A DNA stretch of 64,000 nt from WTGU01 sp965242855. Its GTDB lineage: Bacteria > Pseudomonadota > Alphaproteobacteria > UBA828. Each line of letters begins with the position of its first letter. Within the stretch, counting starts at the first letter, position 1. Below, piece after piece: positions 29,155 through 37,840 of the stretch. Made by a program: the position numbers and the translations under genes. The notes under the pieces were generated by a model. It did not search any database and had not been told where the DNA came from. It saw only the letters and a list, made by a program, of their open reading frames with translations. The stretch is from positions 1,922,001-1,986,000 of the forward strand of contig OZ251509.1 of NCBI GenBank assembly GCA_965242855.1, written 5' to 3'.

Positions 29155-31431
29155 TTAGGGGTCTCCCTCGCCGAAGAGTCGTTCGAGGTCATCGCGCGCC
29201 TTGTCGGCCGTGGCCTCGTCACCCGCCTCGCGGGCCAGGGCGAGTGCCGTCTCAAGATCCCGCCGCGCCTCATCCTTGCGTCCCAAGGCCAAATTCGTTG
29301 CGGCTCGGTTGTAATAGATCACGGCATAGTCCGGTTTCAGACGGATCGCCTCGTCGTAGTCGGCGATAGCCTCCTCGTGCCGGCCGCGGTTGCTCTTCGC
29401 GTTGCCCCGGTTGTTGTAGGCATCCGCATAGTCCGGTTTCAGACGGATCGCCTCGTCGTAGTCGGCGATGCCCTCATCGTGCTGGCCGAGGTCATTCTTC
29501 GCGTTGCCCCGGTTGTTGTAGGCACCCGCATAGTCCGGTTTCAGACGGATCGCCTCGTCGTAGTCAGCGATAGCATCCTCGTGCCGGCCAAGGTTGTTCT
29601 TCGCGACGCCCCGGTTGTTGTAGGCACCCGCATAGTCCGGTTTCAGACGGATCGCCTCGTCGTAGTCAGCGATAGCCTCCTCGTGCCGGCCAAGGTTGTT
29701 CTTCGCGACACCCCGGTTGTTGTAGGTATCCGCATAGTCCGGTTTCAGACGGATCGCCTCGTCGTAGTCAGCGATAGCCTCCTCGTGCCGGCCGCGGTTG
29801 CTCTTCGCGTTGCCCCGGTTGTTGTAGGCACCCGCATAGTCCGGTTTCAGACGGATCGCCTCGTCGAAGTCGGCGATGCCCTCCTCATGCTGGCCGAGGT
29901 CATCCTTCGCGACGCCCCGGTTGTTGTAGGTATCCGCATAGTCCGGTTTCAGACGGATCGCCTCGTCGTAGTCGGCGATGCTCTCCTCGCGCCGGCCAAG
30001 GTTGTTCTTCGCGACGCCCCGGTTGTTGTAGGCATCCGCATAGTCCGGTTTCAGACGGATCGCCTCGTCGAAGTCGGCGATGCCCTCATCGTGCTGACCG
30101 AGGTCATCCTTCGCGTTGCCCCGGTTGTTGTAGGCTTTCGCATAGTCCGGTTTCAACTCGATGGCCTTGTCATGATCCACGATGGCCTCTTCGTGCCGGC
30201 CGAGGTTTCTCTTCACGATGCCCCGGTTGTTGTAGGCTTCATCCAAGTCCGGTTTCAGACGGATCGCCTCGTCGTAGTCAGCGATGGCCTCCTTATGCCG
30301 GCCAAGGTTGTTCTTCGCGATGCCCCGGTTGTTGTAGGCTTCGGCCAAGTCTGGTTTCAGCCGAATCGCCTCGTCGTAGTCGGCGATGGCCTCCTCGCGC
30401 CGGCCAAGGTTGTTCTTCGCGACGCCCCGGTTGTTGTAGGCATCCGCATAGTCCGGTTTTAGACGGATCGCCTCGCCGTAGTCGGCGATGCCCTCCTCGC
30501 GCCGGCCAAGGTTGTTCTTCGCGACGCCCCGGTTGTTGTAGGCATCCGCATAGTCCGGTTTCAGACGGATCGACTCGTCGTAGTCGGCGATGCTCTCCTC
30601 GTGCTGGCCGAGGTCATCCTTCGCGTTGCCCCGATTGTTGTAGGCTTCGGCCAAGTCCGGTTTCAGCCGGACCGCCTCGTCGTAGGCGTTGACCACCGAT
30701 TCCAAGTCGTTTAACTCTCCCTCTTGAAGGAGATAGCCGACGGAGAACCACGCCAGGGCGCCGCGCTCTTTGTCGATTCCGTCCACGATGTTGGCGATGG
30801 AGCGCCACTTCTCAATGGCCTCTTCGATGTTGTCTTCCCGCTGAAGCAGGACGGCGGCGGCGATCGCCCGGTCAACCGGGGACGCCGAGGGATTGGCTTG
30901 GGCGCTTTGCGCGGCCTTGCCGGCCTTGTCCGGGTCGCTTTGAACGGTCTCCGCCGTCAGTTTCCTCAAGTTCCTTATGGCCTCCGCATCCGATTTAGCC
31001 TCTTCGAGAAGTTTCCGCGCCTCTTCGGCATGTTCTCCAGCCTTATCGACGTTCCCGCGCGCTTCGGCTCCGATCTCGCGGAACCGCTTGAAGCCGAGAT
31101 AGCCGGCGATGACGGCGACGACGCCAAGCAGCGTCAGGAAGATGGCGACCCACATGAGCCACCAGTCGACGAGCTTCATGCGGTCGTCCAGCAGTTCGCG
31201 CCGCAGGTCGTTGAAGTCGCGCCGCAGGTCATTTTCGGCGTCGCTTGCGTTGTCCCGGCCGGTTTCGTTCGGCGGCTCCGTTCCGGGAGCGGCGGCCGGG
31301 ACGGCCGATTCAGGCGCGGTCGGCGGCGGCGGCTCGGCAGCAATGTGCGGGGTAGCCACGGCCATGACCGCCGCGAAGGCCAGACCGGCGGCGCCGGCCG
31401 CGCGCGGGCGTCGGGGAGGAGGTTCTGTCAT
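29155..31431 (-). CDS. membrane-anchored TPR-repeat protein
   Basis: 758 aa from the ATG at 31431; an earlier in-frame start at 31539 would add a 36-residue Arg/Pro-rich stretch without signal character. The N-terminus is a likely signal sequence (AAGAAGLAFAAVMAVATPH) and a transmembrane helix follows near residue 90-108 (WWLMWVAIFLTLLGVVAVI). A helical region comes next, then 13 nearly identical 34-residue TPR units of the type AYNNRGxAKxxLGxxEE, with degenerate units at both ends. TPR stacks bind peptides or proteins. It lies inside the restriction block; whether it takes part in defence or is an insertion is unclear. Confidence 0.85.
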   Translation of the reverse strand: MTEPPPRRPRAAGAAGLAFAAVMAVATPHIAAEPPPPTAPESAVPAAAPGTEPPNETGRDNASDAENDLRRDFNDLRRELLDDRMKLVDWWLMWVAIFLTLLGVVAVIAGYLGFKRFREIGAEARGNVDKAGEHAEEARKLLEEAKSDAEAIRNLRKLTAETVQSDPDKAGKAAQSAQANPSASPVDRAIAAAVLLQREDNIEEAIEKWRSIANIVDGIDKERGALAWFSVGYLLQEGELNDLESVVNAYDEAVRLKPDLAEAYNNRGNAKDDLGQHEESIADYDESIRLKPDYADAYNNRGVAKNNLGRREEGIADYGEAIRLKPDYADAYNNRGVAKNNLGRREEAIADYDEAIRLKPDLAEAYNNRGIAKNNLGRHKEAIADYDEAIRLKPDLDEAYNNRGIVKRNLGRHEEAIVDHDKAIELKPDYAKAYNNRGNAKDDLGQHDEGIADFDEAIRLKPDYADAYNNRGVAKNNLGRREESIADYDEAIRLKPDYADTYNNRGVAKDDLGQHEEGIADFDEAIRLKPDYAGAYNNRGNAKSNRGRHEEAIADYDEAIRLKPDYADTYNNRGVAKNNLGRHEEAIADYDEAIRLKPDYAGAYNNRGVAKNNLGRHEDAIADYDEAIRLKPDYAGAYNNRGNAKNDLGQHDEGIADYDEAIRLKPDYADAYNNRGNAKSNRGRHEEAIADYDEAIRLKPDYAVIYYNRAATNLALGRKDEARRDLETALALAREAGDEATADKARDDLERLFGEGDP
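29320..30645 (-). repeat. 13 tandem 102-bp units encoding TPR motifs
   Basis: Thirteen head-to-tail 102-bp units with very high DNA identity, encoding units that begin [A/T]YNNRG and end LKPDxxx. Such homogeneity points to recent expansion or gene conversion; copy number is likely to vary between strains. Confidence 0.9.
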
Positions 31432-31496
31432 GCGTGAAACGCTACCGCGCCGCATGGCCGGGGGTCGCCGGGGTCGGGGTTGGAAAGGGGAGGGCC

Positions 31497-32261
31497 TCAC
31501 GCAGCGAGCTCCTCCCGCGCCTCGTCCCGTTCCGACCACGGAATCGGGCGCATCTCATAGCTTCGCATCGCATCCATCACGCTTTCCGGGACCTGCCGAT
31601 CGGAGTCGTTCACGATGGCGTAGGCGAGAGACTCTGGAGCGCGCGCGGCCTTGGTGTCGACCCAGGAAAAGGCCGCCGCCTGCGCGGTGTCGCGGTTCGG
31701 GCGGTTGATCGTGCGCACCATACGTTCCGGCCGGACGTTCGATTTCGGTATGGCGAACTCGAACCGGTGATCGTAACCGCTCTTGCCGGTGAATTTCACG
31801 TTGGGCGTGTATCGGATATCGGAAAGATCGAGCCAGGCGACGACGTCTTCGTAAAACAGGCTGGCGGTCACGGGAGGCGCCAGGTAGAACAGGTCGTTCA
31901 CGGCGAGCATCGCCTGAACGAGGTTGTGTTTCCGTAGCGCGAAGTTATGTTCGGATGCTCGAACTTCCAGCGCTTTCTCGTTGACCTGAACGCCAAAGCC
32001 GTTGAGCGTCGTCTTGAACAAATCTTGCCGTTTGGCACTGTCGATCTTGCAGCCGGACATTGCCAGATCTTCGATCGTATATCCGTCGTCGGTCAGAACG
32101 AATCCGCCATTGGCGCGCCTGGCGTAGATTTGGAGACAGTCGTTGTGACGGTCCAGATACGGCGTGGTGATTTCTATCCAGTCGCCGACCTGGCGAAGGC
32201 TCGTTCGATCCTTCAGCCAGATCCAGTATCGGTCCAGGAGCGATTCCACTTCCCCGATCAT
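31497..32261 (-). CDS. DUF1828/DUF1829-type protein
   Basis: 254 aa from the ATG at 32261, overlapping the DUF6978 stop (ATGA). The N-terminal half matches DUF1828 (WIEITTPYLDRHNDCLQIYA, then FVLTDDGYTIEDLAMSGC), and the second half resembles DUF1829 (VNDLFYLAPPVTASLFYEDV). These pairs are found in phage-defence and mobile regions; the biochemical function is unknown. A longer open frame to 32630 is the shadow of the DUF6978 gene. Confidence 0.75.
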   Translation of the reverse strand: MIGEVESLLDRYWIWLKDRTSLRQVGDWIEITTPYLDRHNDCLQIYARRANGGFVLTDDGYTIEDLAMSGCKIDSAKRQDLFKTTLNGFGVQVNEKALEVRASEHNFALRKHNLVQAMLAVNDLFYLAPPVTASLFYEDVVAWLDLSDIRYTPNVKFTGKSGYDHRFEFAIPKSNVRPERMVRTINRPNRDTAQAAAFSWVDTKAARAPESLAYAIVNDSDRQVPESVMDAMRSYEMRPIPWSERDEAREELAA

Positions 32262-32707
32262 GCGAACAGTCCCCTCTGGATGTCGGGTGGTTTGACGATA
32301 TTGCAGAACCTCATGAAGTCTTCCAGCATCCGCCACGGGTCCCGTGAATCCACGAAGCGGTCTTCCGGAACCGGAAACGCCCATTTGTCGCCGAATCCCT
32401 CGCGATAAAGGTGCAGATGCGGAGAGCCGATTTCCTCGCCGTCCGGGTTCCGATGCGGCGCACCGCCGAAATCGAGCCGCGCCAGAATCATGACCTGTCG
32501 GCATCGGGTCTGGTATGTGCCCTTGGTGAGCACGATCCGGGCGCGGCGCAAGTCGAGCAGAAACGGTTCGCGTCTGTCCGCTGAGGCCAGCGGGATCGTC
32601 GCTGATCCCCCAAGCCCCGGGTAGTTCCATTGGACCGTATCGACTCGATGTTTCTCAAGCGCGAGGAGAGCATCCGCTTCGGCCTGGGTAAGGTCGGCGA
32701 CCATCAT
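32258..32707 (-). CDS. DUF6978-type protein, partner of DUF1828
   Basis: 149 aa; the start overlaps the MNT-HsdS stop (ATGA). Recognisable blocks are LTQAEADALLALEKHRV near the N-terminus and ARLDFGGAPHRNPDGEEIG then SPHLHLYREGFGDKWAFPV, with conserved His and Arg residues. It is usually found directly before a DUF1828 gene, as here. The pair is embedded in the type I operon. No function is established to my knowledge. Confidence 0.7.
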   Translation of the reverse strand: MMVADLTQAEADALLALEKHRVDTVQWNYPGLGGSATIPLASADRREPFLLDLRRARIVLTKGTYQTRCRQVMILARLDFGGAPHRNPDGEEIGSPHLHLYREGFGDKWAFPVPEDRFVDSRDPWRMLEDFMRFCNIVKPPDIQRGLFA

Positions 32708-34308
32708 CCGACCTCCCTTACGCGCAACCATCCCGAAACGAGCTTGGGAAGCAGCGTGTCGCGGAGTAACGCGAGTCTTCGGGACTCTCGCTTGTTGTTT
32801 TCAATCAGATCGAACCAAGGAGCGGTCATCGACGAAAACGCTCCTCTCGCGGGAACATTGGCCAGGACGACCGACGTCTCCGCGACTGCCCGAGGACGAA
32901 CGGCCGGATAGGCGCCTCCGTCGGCGAGATGAGCCAGACGATCAAGATTGTCGCGAGAGGTCGCCGCACACCAGACGATTTCACGATCGTTCGACGCCTT
33001 AGGACGAAGAACGGCGAATCCAGTGCTTCCGGTCAGTCCATCCCGGTCGATAAGCGTGAACGATCTATTCCCCGGCCGAACCGTGCCGACAATCGTGTCG
33101 CCTGAGCGCAGCACACGACGGGCCCGGCTTGGCGCAGTTCCCCACGAATAAATATCTACTTTTTCGATGTATCCCCATTTGGTGTTCGCAAGATCGACAT
33201 AAACGATGGTTTCGGGCGTGTTTCGAGCATTCCAGGATTCCGGATTCAACGATGCAATGTCGCCGAGTGTTCCAATCTCCCACCCCTCCGGTATCTCGCC
33301 CAACTCGGAGTCGACGAGCCTGTCGGGGAAAAGGTTCACGATGCGGTCGGGCAGGCCGGGGGCGTGGCCTTCCGCCTTGGCGCGAACGGGGTCGAAATCG
33401 ACGAACCAGGATTTGAACAGGGCGCGGGCCATCGCCTCCAGCGTCCCGTTCATGCGCCGGTTCAGTTCGATCTTGTCGTCCAGCGCGCCCAAGACACGCG
33501 CGATGGCGCGTTGTTCGGGGAGAGGGGGAAGGGGAATTTCAACACGCAAAATGTCGTCTTTCCGTAGCCCGAATCTCGTAACCCCGTTTGCGTATGCGTG
33601 AAACTGGTGTTGGACACTCCCGATTTGCAGTGCATAGAGAAGGTAGGAACCGTCGACCGATTCCCGTAACGGGCGCAGAATCGCCAAGTGGTATCCGCAG
33701 ACGAGATTATCCACGTCATCGCGCACGAGCGCCGGTACGCCTATGTCGTCGTATTGTTCTGAATCCTTCGTTATGATGACGTCCCCTGGCCGCAGCGTGC
33801 ATTTCTGAATCTCGCGCTCGGTCGCGGTCGCCGTCATGAAATCCAGATCGGAGCGAATGAATCTGTTCGAATACACATCCATGTAATTGCAGAGCAACAC
33901 CGCGTGCTCGTGAGGCTTGTTCTTCTTGTCCACGCTGCTCAGCGTGAGTTCCGTAACCTCGCCGAGGCGCGCCGTCGGCCAGTCTCCGCCCGCGCCTCGT
34001 TTCGGTTTCCCCACCAACACCACGTGATCCGCTTCGATACGCTTGCGGAAGTTCTCCGGAACCTCGTTCCAGACGAACAGGTCCACCGGGAACGGCAGAT
34101 CTCCTTCCTCGAACGCCTCCCGCAGGTCGCCGACCCGGCGGTCTTGCTCGGGCGTGGCGAAGACCACCAGATCCAGGTCGGACGTCGGGCGCGACGTCCG
34201 CTTGACGCGGGAGCCGTAGGCCCAGACCGCCGTCCCCGGCAGATGCCGTCCGAGCAGCGCCAGGATCGTCTCGCGCTGCTCGGCCGTGACGTCGATGGCG
34301 GGCGTCAT
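32704..34308 (-). CDS. hsdS: MNT nucleotidyltransferase fused to type I specificity subunit HsdS (system 1)
   Basis: 534 aa. Residues ~1-105 are a minimal nucleotidyltransferase with the exact GSX10DXD motif (YGSRVKRTSRPTSDLDLVV) and VDLFVWNEVP. After a short linker the rest is HsdS: DWPTARLGEVTELTLSS begins target-recognition domain 1, PPLPEQRAIARVLGALDDKI is the first conserved helix, WEIGTLGDIASLNPESW begins domain 2 and LLRDTLLPKLVSGWL is the second helix. HsdS sets DNA sequence specificity for HsdM and HsdR. The MNT part is the antitoxin type that AMPylates HEPN toxins, and a HEPN gene overlaps its start (ATGA). The fused start is firmly placed at 34308. Confidence 0.88.
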   Translation of the reverse strand: MTPAIDVTAEQRETILALLGRHLPGTAVWAYGSRVKRTSRPTSDLDLVVFATPEQDRRVGDLREAFEEGDLPFPVDLFVWNEVPENFRKRIEADHVVLVGKPKRGAGGDWPTARLGEVTELTLSSVDKKNKPHEHAVLLCNYMDVYSNRFIRSDLDFMTATATEREIQKCTLRPGDVIITKDSEQYDDIGVPALVRDDVDNLVCGYHLAILRPLRESVDGSYLLYALQIGSVQHQFHAYANGVTRFGLRKDDILRVEIPLPPLPEQRAIARVLGALDDKIELNRRMNGTLEAMARALFKSWFVDFDPVRAKAEGHAPGLPDRIVNLFPDRLVDSELGEIPEGWEIGTLGDIASLNPESWNARNTPETIVYVDLANTKWGYIEKVDIYSWGTAPSRARRVLRSGDTIVGTVRPGNRSFTLIDRDGLTGSTGFAVLRPKASNDREIVWCAATSRDNLDRLAHLADGGAYPAVRPRAVAETSVVLANVPARGAFSSMTAPWFDLIENNKRESRRLALLRDTLLPKLVSGWLRVREVG

Positions 34309-34730
34309 TCCCATGCCTCGCCGCTCATGGTCCGGTAGAGGCCGATGGCGTCTTCGATGAAGTCGGCCATGACGGCGAGGCAGGCTTTGGCCTTCTCGCC
34401 GTCGTAGTCGTGGGAGGTGGCGTTGCGCCTGTCGGCGTAGGACAGCCATTGCTCCACCGGCGCGCGGAGCAGGTGGTTCCGATGCGCCAGTCTGAAGACC
34501 GGCTTCGGACTGTTGGGCGGATCCGGGACGCCAAGGACCTCGACGAGATGTCGCCTCAACACCTTCCACAGGCAGTCGTAGCAGGTCTCGAAGCGCTGGA
34601 TGACCGATTCGGCGATGGCCTCCCGCGTCAGGGCGGGCAGGTCGGCGTGGGGTTCCCGGTAATTCTCGTGCTGCTCCCGGAGCCGCTCGAGCGACATCCG
34701 GAACTTGCCGTAGTCGATCGCGCCCTGCAT
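34305..34730 (-). CDS. HEPN toxin (HepT/HI0074-like)
   Basis: 141 aa, helical. It begins AIDYGKFRMSLERLREQHEN, has FETCYDCLWKVLRRHLVEVL, and ends with the active-site motif RNATSHDY, an exact RX4HXY. In described HepT toxins Arg and His form the RNase site and Tyr is the residue AMPylated by MntA. The partner MNT domain is the N-terminus of the next gene, overlapping by 4 nt. This is a complete HEPN-MNT (type VII) toxin-antitoxin pair in which the antitoxin is fused to HsdS. Confidence 0.85.
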   Translation of the reverse strand: MQGAIDYGKFRMSLERLREQHENYREPHADLPALTREAIAESVIQRFETCYDCLWKVLRRHLVEVLGVPDPPNSPKPVFRLAHRNHLLRAPVEQWLSYADRRNATSHDYDGEKAKACLAVMADFIEDAIGLYRTMSGEAWE

Positions 34731-34743
34731 CCGGACCGCCTCG

Positions 34744-35370
34744 TCAATTGGTCGCGCGCACGGCGCCGGCTTCGTCGGGCGCCAGAAGCGCGAGCTTCGC
34801 GAGCGCCGTCTCGGGATTCGCCGCGCCCTCGGCGCTCAACAACGGTTTCCAGAACGCTTCGTCCAGGGTTCCGAACCCCGTATTTGGCACGGGCTGCTCG
34901 TCGAACCAGCGGTAGCGGGCCTGCCCTCGCCGCTGCGCCAAGCGCAACCGCTCGTCGTCCGTCATTCGACGCTTCGATCCGCCCATCCGGACGTAGCTTC
35001 CTCCCGGGCTGTCATGCTGCCAATCGCTCCTGGGGACTTCGAGAAGCAGGATCCGCTTGCCGCCGGAGAGTTCCTCGTGCCGGCTGCAAATGCGCACGGG
35101 CGGGGTAATGGAGTCGGTGCATATCTCGACCAGGAAGGAATCCAATGCGACGACCTGTTCGCGGGACATGCCTTGCGGTGTTCCGTCGTCGGCGACGCCG
35201 CAGAGCACGACTCCGCCGTCCGTATTGGCGAACGCCGCGATCTCGTCCGCCCAATCGTCCCGTTTCGGGCCGCTCGGCCGGTTTCCGCTGAATTCGATCC
35301 GTTTGAACTCTCAATGGCTGTCCTCGCCCAATCGCAGTCGGCGCTCGATGTCCGCGACGCTGTAGCTCAC
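34744..35370 (-). pseudogene. AlbA_2 (Schlafen-like) DNA-binding domain protein, interrupted by one TGA
   Basis: GTG start at 35370 overlapping the hsdM stop (GTGA). The reading is SVADIERRLRLGEDSH, TGA at 35311-35313, then EFKRIEFSGN, WADEIAAFANTDGGVVLCGV and IDSFLVE-like helix continuing to 34744. The AlbA_2 family has 'E-(x)-EFK' at this point, so the TGA replaces a residue, probably Trp (TGG to TGA), just before EFK. Frame and length are otherwise intact (208 codons). Re-initiation at an internal GTG (35208) would give a truncated 154-aa product. Confidence 0.8.
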
Positions 35371-36968
35371 CGCTCGCCTCCGAACCCCAGCGCCTCGAGA
35401 TCGGCGGCGATGGCGGCGTCGAGCCGCGCACCCTCGGCCCGTTGCTCGCGAAGCCGAGCGGCCAGTCGCTTCATCTTGTCCTCGAACGGCTCGCCGTCGT
35501 CCTCCGGCGCTGCCGCGCCGACATAGCGGCCGGGGGTCAGCACGTGGCCGTGCTTGCGCACTTCGTCCAGCGCCGCGCTCTTGCAGAAACCCGGAACGTC
35601 GGCGTAGTCGCCCGCCCCTTCCTCGCCGCGCCAGGCGCGGTAGACGCCGGCGATACGGGCGACGTCGTCGCCGGTCAGCTCGCGGTGGGTGCGGTCGAGC
35701 ATGGCGCCGAGTTTGCGAGCGTCGATGAACAAAATTTCGCCGCGCCGGTCGCGGAACCTGCCGCCGCCGCGGTTGCGGGCGACGAACCACAGACACGCCG
35801 GGATCTGGGTCGAATAGAAGAGCTGTCCCGGCAACGCCACCATGCAGTCGACGAGGTCCGCCTCGATCAGGTTCCGGCGGATATCGCCCTCGCCCGACTG
35901 GGCCGACGACATGGAGCCGTTGGCGAGCACGAAGCCGGCGATGCCGCCGGGTGCCAGATGATGGACGATGTGCTGTACCCAGGCGAAGTTGGCGTTGCCC
36001 CTGGGCGGAACGCCGTAACGCCAGCGCTTGTCGTCGGCGAGGCGCTCGCCGCCCCAGTCGGAGACGTTGAACGGCGGATTGGCGAGAATGAAATCAGCCC
36101 TGAGGTCGGGATGGCGGTCGTCGTGGAAGGTGTCGCCGTGGGCGATTTGCCCCTCGATGCCGCGGATGGCGAGGTTCATCTTCGCGAGCCGCCACGTCGT
36201 GTAGTTCGACTCCTGGCCGTAGATCGAAACGCCGCCCCGCGCGTGACCGCCGTTGCCGTTGCCGGTGGCGTGGGCGTCGATGAACTCCACCGACTGCACG
36301 AACATGCCGGAAGACCCGCAGCACGGGTCGTAGACCCGGCCGCGCCACGGCTCCAGCATCTCGACCAGGAGCCCGACGACGCAGCGCGGGGTATAGAACT
36401 CGCCGCCCCTCCTGCCCTCGGCGCTCGCAAACCGCGACAGGAAGTATTCGTAGACGCGGCCCAGCACGTCCCGCGAGCGGGCGTCCCGGTCGCCCACGCC
36501 GATGTTGGCGATCATGTCGATGAGCTGGCCGAACCGCTGCTTGTCGAGGGCCGGGCGGGCGTAGTTCTTGGGCAGCACATCCTTGAGCGCCGGATTATCG
36601 CGCTCGATCCCGGCCATCGCATCGTCGACCGTTTGGCCGATAGCAGGCTGCCGTGCATGCGCCTTGAGATGGCTCCAGCGGGCCTCGGGCGGCACCCAGA
36701 AGATGTTTTCGGCGCGGTACTCGTCCCGGTCCTCGGGGTCGGCGCCCCGCGCCCGCTCAGTTTCCAGGCGGGTATGCCTTTCCTCGAAGGCATCGGAAAT
36801 GTATTTGAGGAAGATCAGCCCGAGGACGACGTGCTTGTACTCGGCCGCGTCCATTGCGCCGCGCAGGGCATCGGCCATCGCCCACAGCTCGGCCTCATGG
36901 GCGGTCGCGGCGGCGTCGGGTTTTGCGCCCGAATCACTGCGCCGCTTCTTCGGCCTTCCCCGCGCCAT
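35367..36968 (-). CDS. hsdM: type I DNA methyltransferase subunit HsdM (system 1)
   Basis: 533 aa from MARGRPKKRR; a 20-residue longer start exists. The N-terminal helical HsdM domain (LWAMADALRGAMDAAEYKHV, FLKYISDAFEERH) precedes the methylase core: EFYTPRCVVGLLVEML, motif I VYDPCCGSSGMFVQ and catalytic NPPF motif ADFILANPPFNVSDW, an N6-adenine methylase signature. It is the first gene of the leftward block ending with hsdR at 20746; together with MNT-HsdS it forms the modification complex. Confidence 0.95.
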   Translation of the reverse strand: MARGRPKKRRSDSGAKPDAAATAHEAELWAMADALRGAMDAAEYKHVVLGLIFLKYISDAFEERHTRLETERARGADPEDRDEYRAENIFWVPPEARWSHLKAHARQPAIGQTVDDAMAGIERDNPALKDVLPKNYARPALDKQRFGQLIDMIANIGVGDRDARSRDVLGRVYEYFLSRFASAEGRRGGEFYTPRCVVGLLVEMLEPWRGRVYDPCCGSSGMFVQSVEFIDAHATGNGNGGHARGGVSIYGQESNYTTWRLAKMNLAIRGIEGQIAHGDTFHDDRHPDLRADFILANPPFNVSDWGGERLADDKRWRYGVPPRGNANFAWVQHIVHHLAPGGIAGFVLANGSMSSAQSGEGDIRRNLIEADLVDCMVALPGQLFYSTQIPACLWFVARNRGGGRFRDRRGEILFIDARKLGAMLDRTHRELTGDDVARIAGVYRAWRGEEGAGDYADVPGFCKSAALDEVRKHGHVLTPGRYVGAAAPEDDGEPFEDKMKRLAARLREQRAEGARLDAAIAADLEALGFGGER

Positions 36969-37073
36969 GTCCCTTGCCCTTCGATCAAACGCTGCGCCGT
37001 CGGCGCGAGCCGGAGGCCGCACGAACACCCAAGAACATACTATCAGGTAGTCTGTACTCCGATACGGTCTCCA

Positions 37074-37370
37074 TCACCTTGCAATGCTGGCGGCTCTGTT
37101 TGCGATGCGGTTTGCGGCGGCCTTGAGGGGATCGTCGGCGAGGTGGGCACAGCGGGCGGCGATCTGGACCTGAGTGTGGCCGAGCAACCTGCCGATCGTC
37201 GGCAGCCCCTCGCCCAACGCCCGCGCCCTTGAATCAGACGAATGCCGCAAGTCGTGGATGCGCACGTCTTCCAACTCCGCCCGCGCCCGCACGACGCGCC
37301 AGGGAGCGTTGACGCTGCGCAGACGGCTGCCCGGCTTGCGGCCGAGGAGCGCCCAGGGGCTGCCCGGCAC
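37074..37370 (-). pseudogene. tyrosine integrase, C-terminal fragment
   Basis: About 95 codons similar to the C-terminal catalytic part of the intact integrase at 37841: SPWALLGRKPGSRL, VRIHDLRHSSDSRARALGEG, GRLLGHTQVQIAARCAHLAD. The HxLR and LGHT motifs remain, but the N-terminal and central domains are gone and the catalytic Tyr of the ARYAHL block is Cys here (ARCAHL). It points left, opposite to the intact integrase, with the tRNA fragment between them. Confidence 0.8.
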
Positions 37371-37490
37371 GCGACGCGCGCCGGCGAGCACCCCCGCCGC
37401 TTCGGGCATCCCCCGACAATGCCTGAAACGCTCGCGAACGAGCCCGCCCCCCATCCCGGCGCAGCGCAGTCGCCGGCGTTCACGGGCATG

Positions 37491-37511
37491 TGTTGACTCG
37501 GTGTTGACTCG
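37491..37511. repeat. direct repeat TGTTGACTCG x2, 11-bp period
   Basis: TGTTGACTCG at 37491-37500 and 37502-37511. A helically phased pair next to an attachment core is typical of integrase arm-type sites; it lies on the side of the remnant integrase. Confidence 0.5.
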
Positions 37512-37539
37512 ACGATTGAAAACAGCGTTGCTGGAATCA

Positions 37540-37573
37540 AAAGCCCCTGGAAACATCAAGGTTTTCAGGGGCT
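37540..37573 (-). terminator. strong hairpin just past the tRNA-Met 3' end
   Basis: AAGCCCCTGAAAAC pairs with GTTTCCAGGGGCTT around a 6-nt loop (minus strand), followed by TTTTGATT. It sits 5 nt after the CCA of the tRNA fragment in the same orientation, as expected of the original tRNA terminator. Confidence 0.75.
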
Positions 37574-37578
37574 TGAAG

Positions 37579-37623
37579 TGGTTGCGGGGGCAGGATTCGA
37601 ACCTGCGACCTTCAGGTTATGAG
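37579..37623 (-). other. 3' part of tRNA-Met(CAU): integrative element attachment site
   Basis: On the minus strand the sequence runs from the anticodon loop CTCATAA through the T arm (GCAGGTTCGAATCCTGC) to the acceptor strand and encoded CCA (CCCCGCAACCA). The 5' half of a tRNA is absent to the right. An intact integrase lies about 220 bp away, so this is an att core left by integration into a tRNA-Met gene. The other end of the element is not in the window. Confidence 0.88.
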
Positions 37624-37766
37624 TTTGCCGATATACTGAAACGCCAATCGCCGCCTCGTCTGCGCCAGCGAGCGCTTCAGTACGATAATATCGCACATTA
37701 CAATGGGTTATAGAGAGTTGCAAGCTCTCTCTTCCGCGCCAACGGTGCGCCCGCCTGCGCAGGATT

Positions 37767-37797
37767 TGTAATCCCAGTGATTCCCATGTGATTCCCA
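37767..37797. repeat. direct repeats GTGATTCCCA, 11-bp period, before the integrase gene
   Basis: GTGATTCCCA at 37777-37786 and 37788-37797, with a degenerate TGTAATCCCA at 37767-37776. They are probably arm-type integrase sites and/or operator. A TATGAT -10-like box follows at 37802. Confidence 0.55.
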
Positions 37798-37840
37798 ATC
37801 TGCTATGATGGTTCCATTCGAGACGCACCAGGGACCTGTC

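Noticed and set aside
28915..30462. 515-codon plus-strand frame with repeated VGTRIVRFQTDRLVVV-like units
   Set aside because: It is the antisense of the tandem TPR gene; the periodicity comes from the 102-bp units.
29320..30645. Tandem repeats as a CRISPR array
   Set aside because: Units are contiguous 102-bp coding repeats with no variable spacers.
35311..35313. TGA read as tryptophan (alternative code)
   Set aside because: TGA ends many clearly identified genes in ATGA/GTGA overlaps across the window.
37579..37623. Complete tRNA-Met gene
   Set aside because: The D arm and 5' acceptor strand are missing; the sequence stops matching a tRNA just beyond the anticodon loop.
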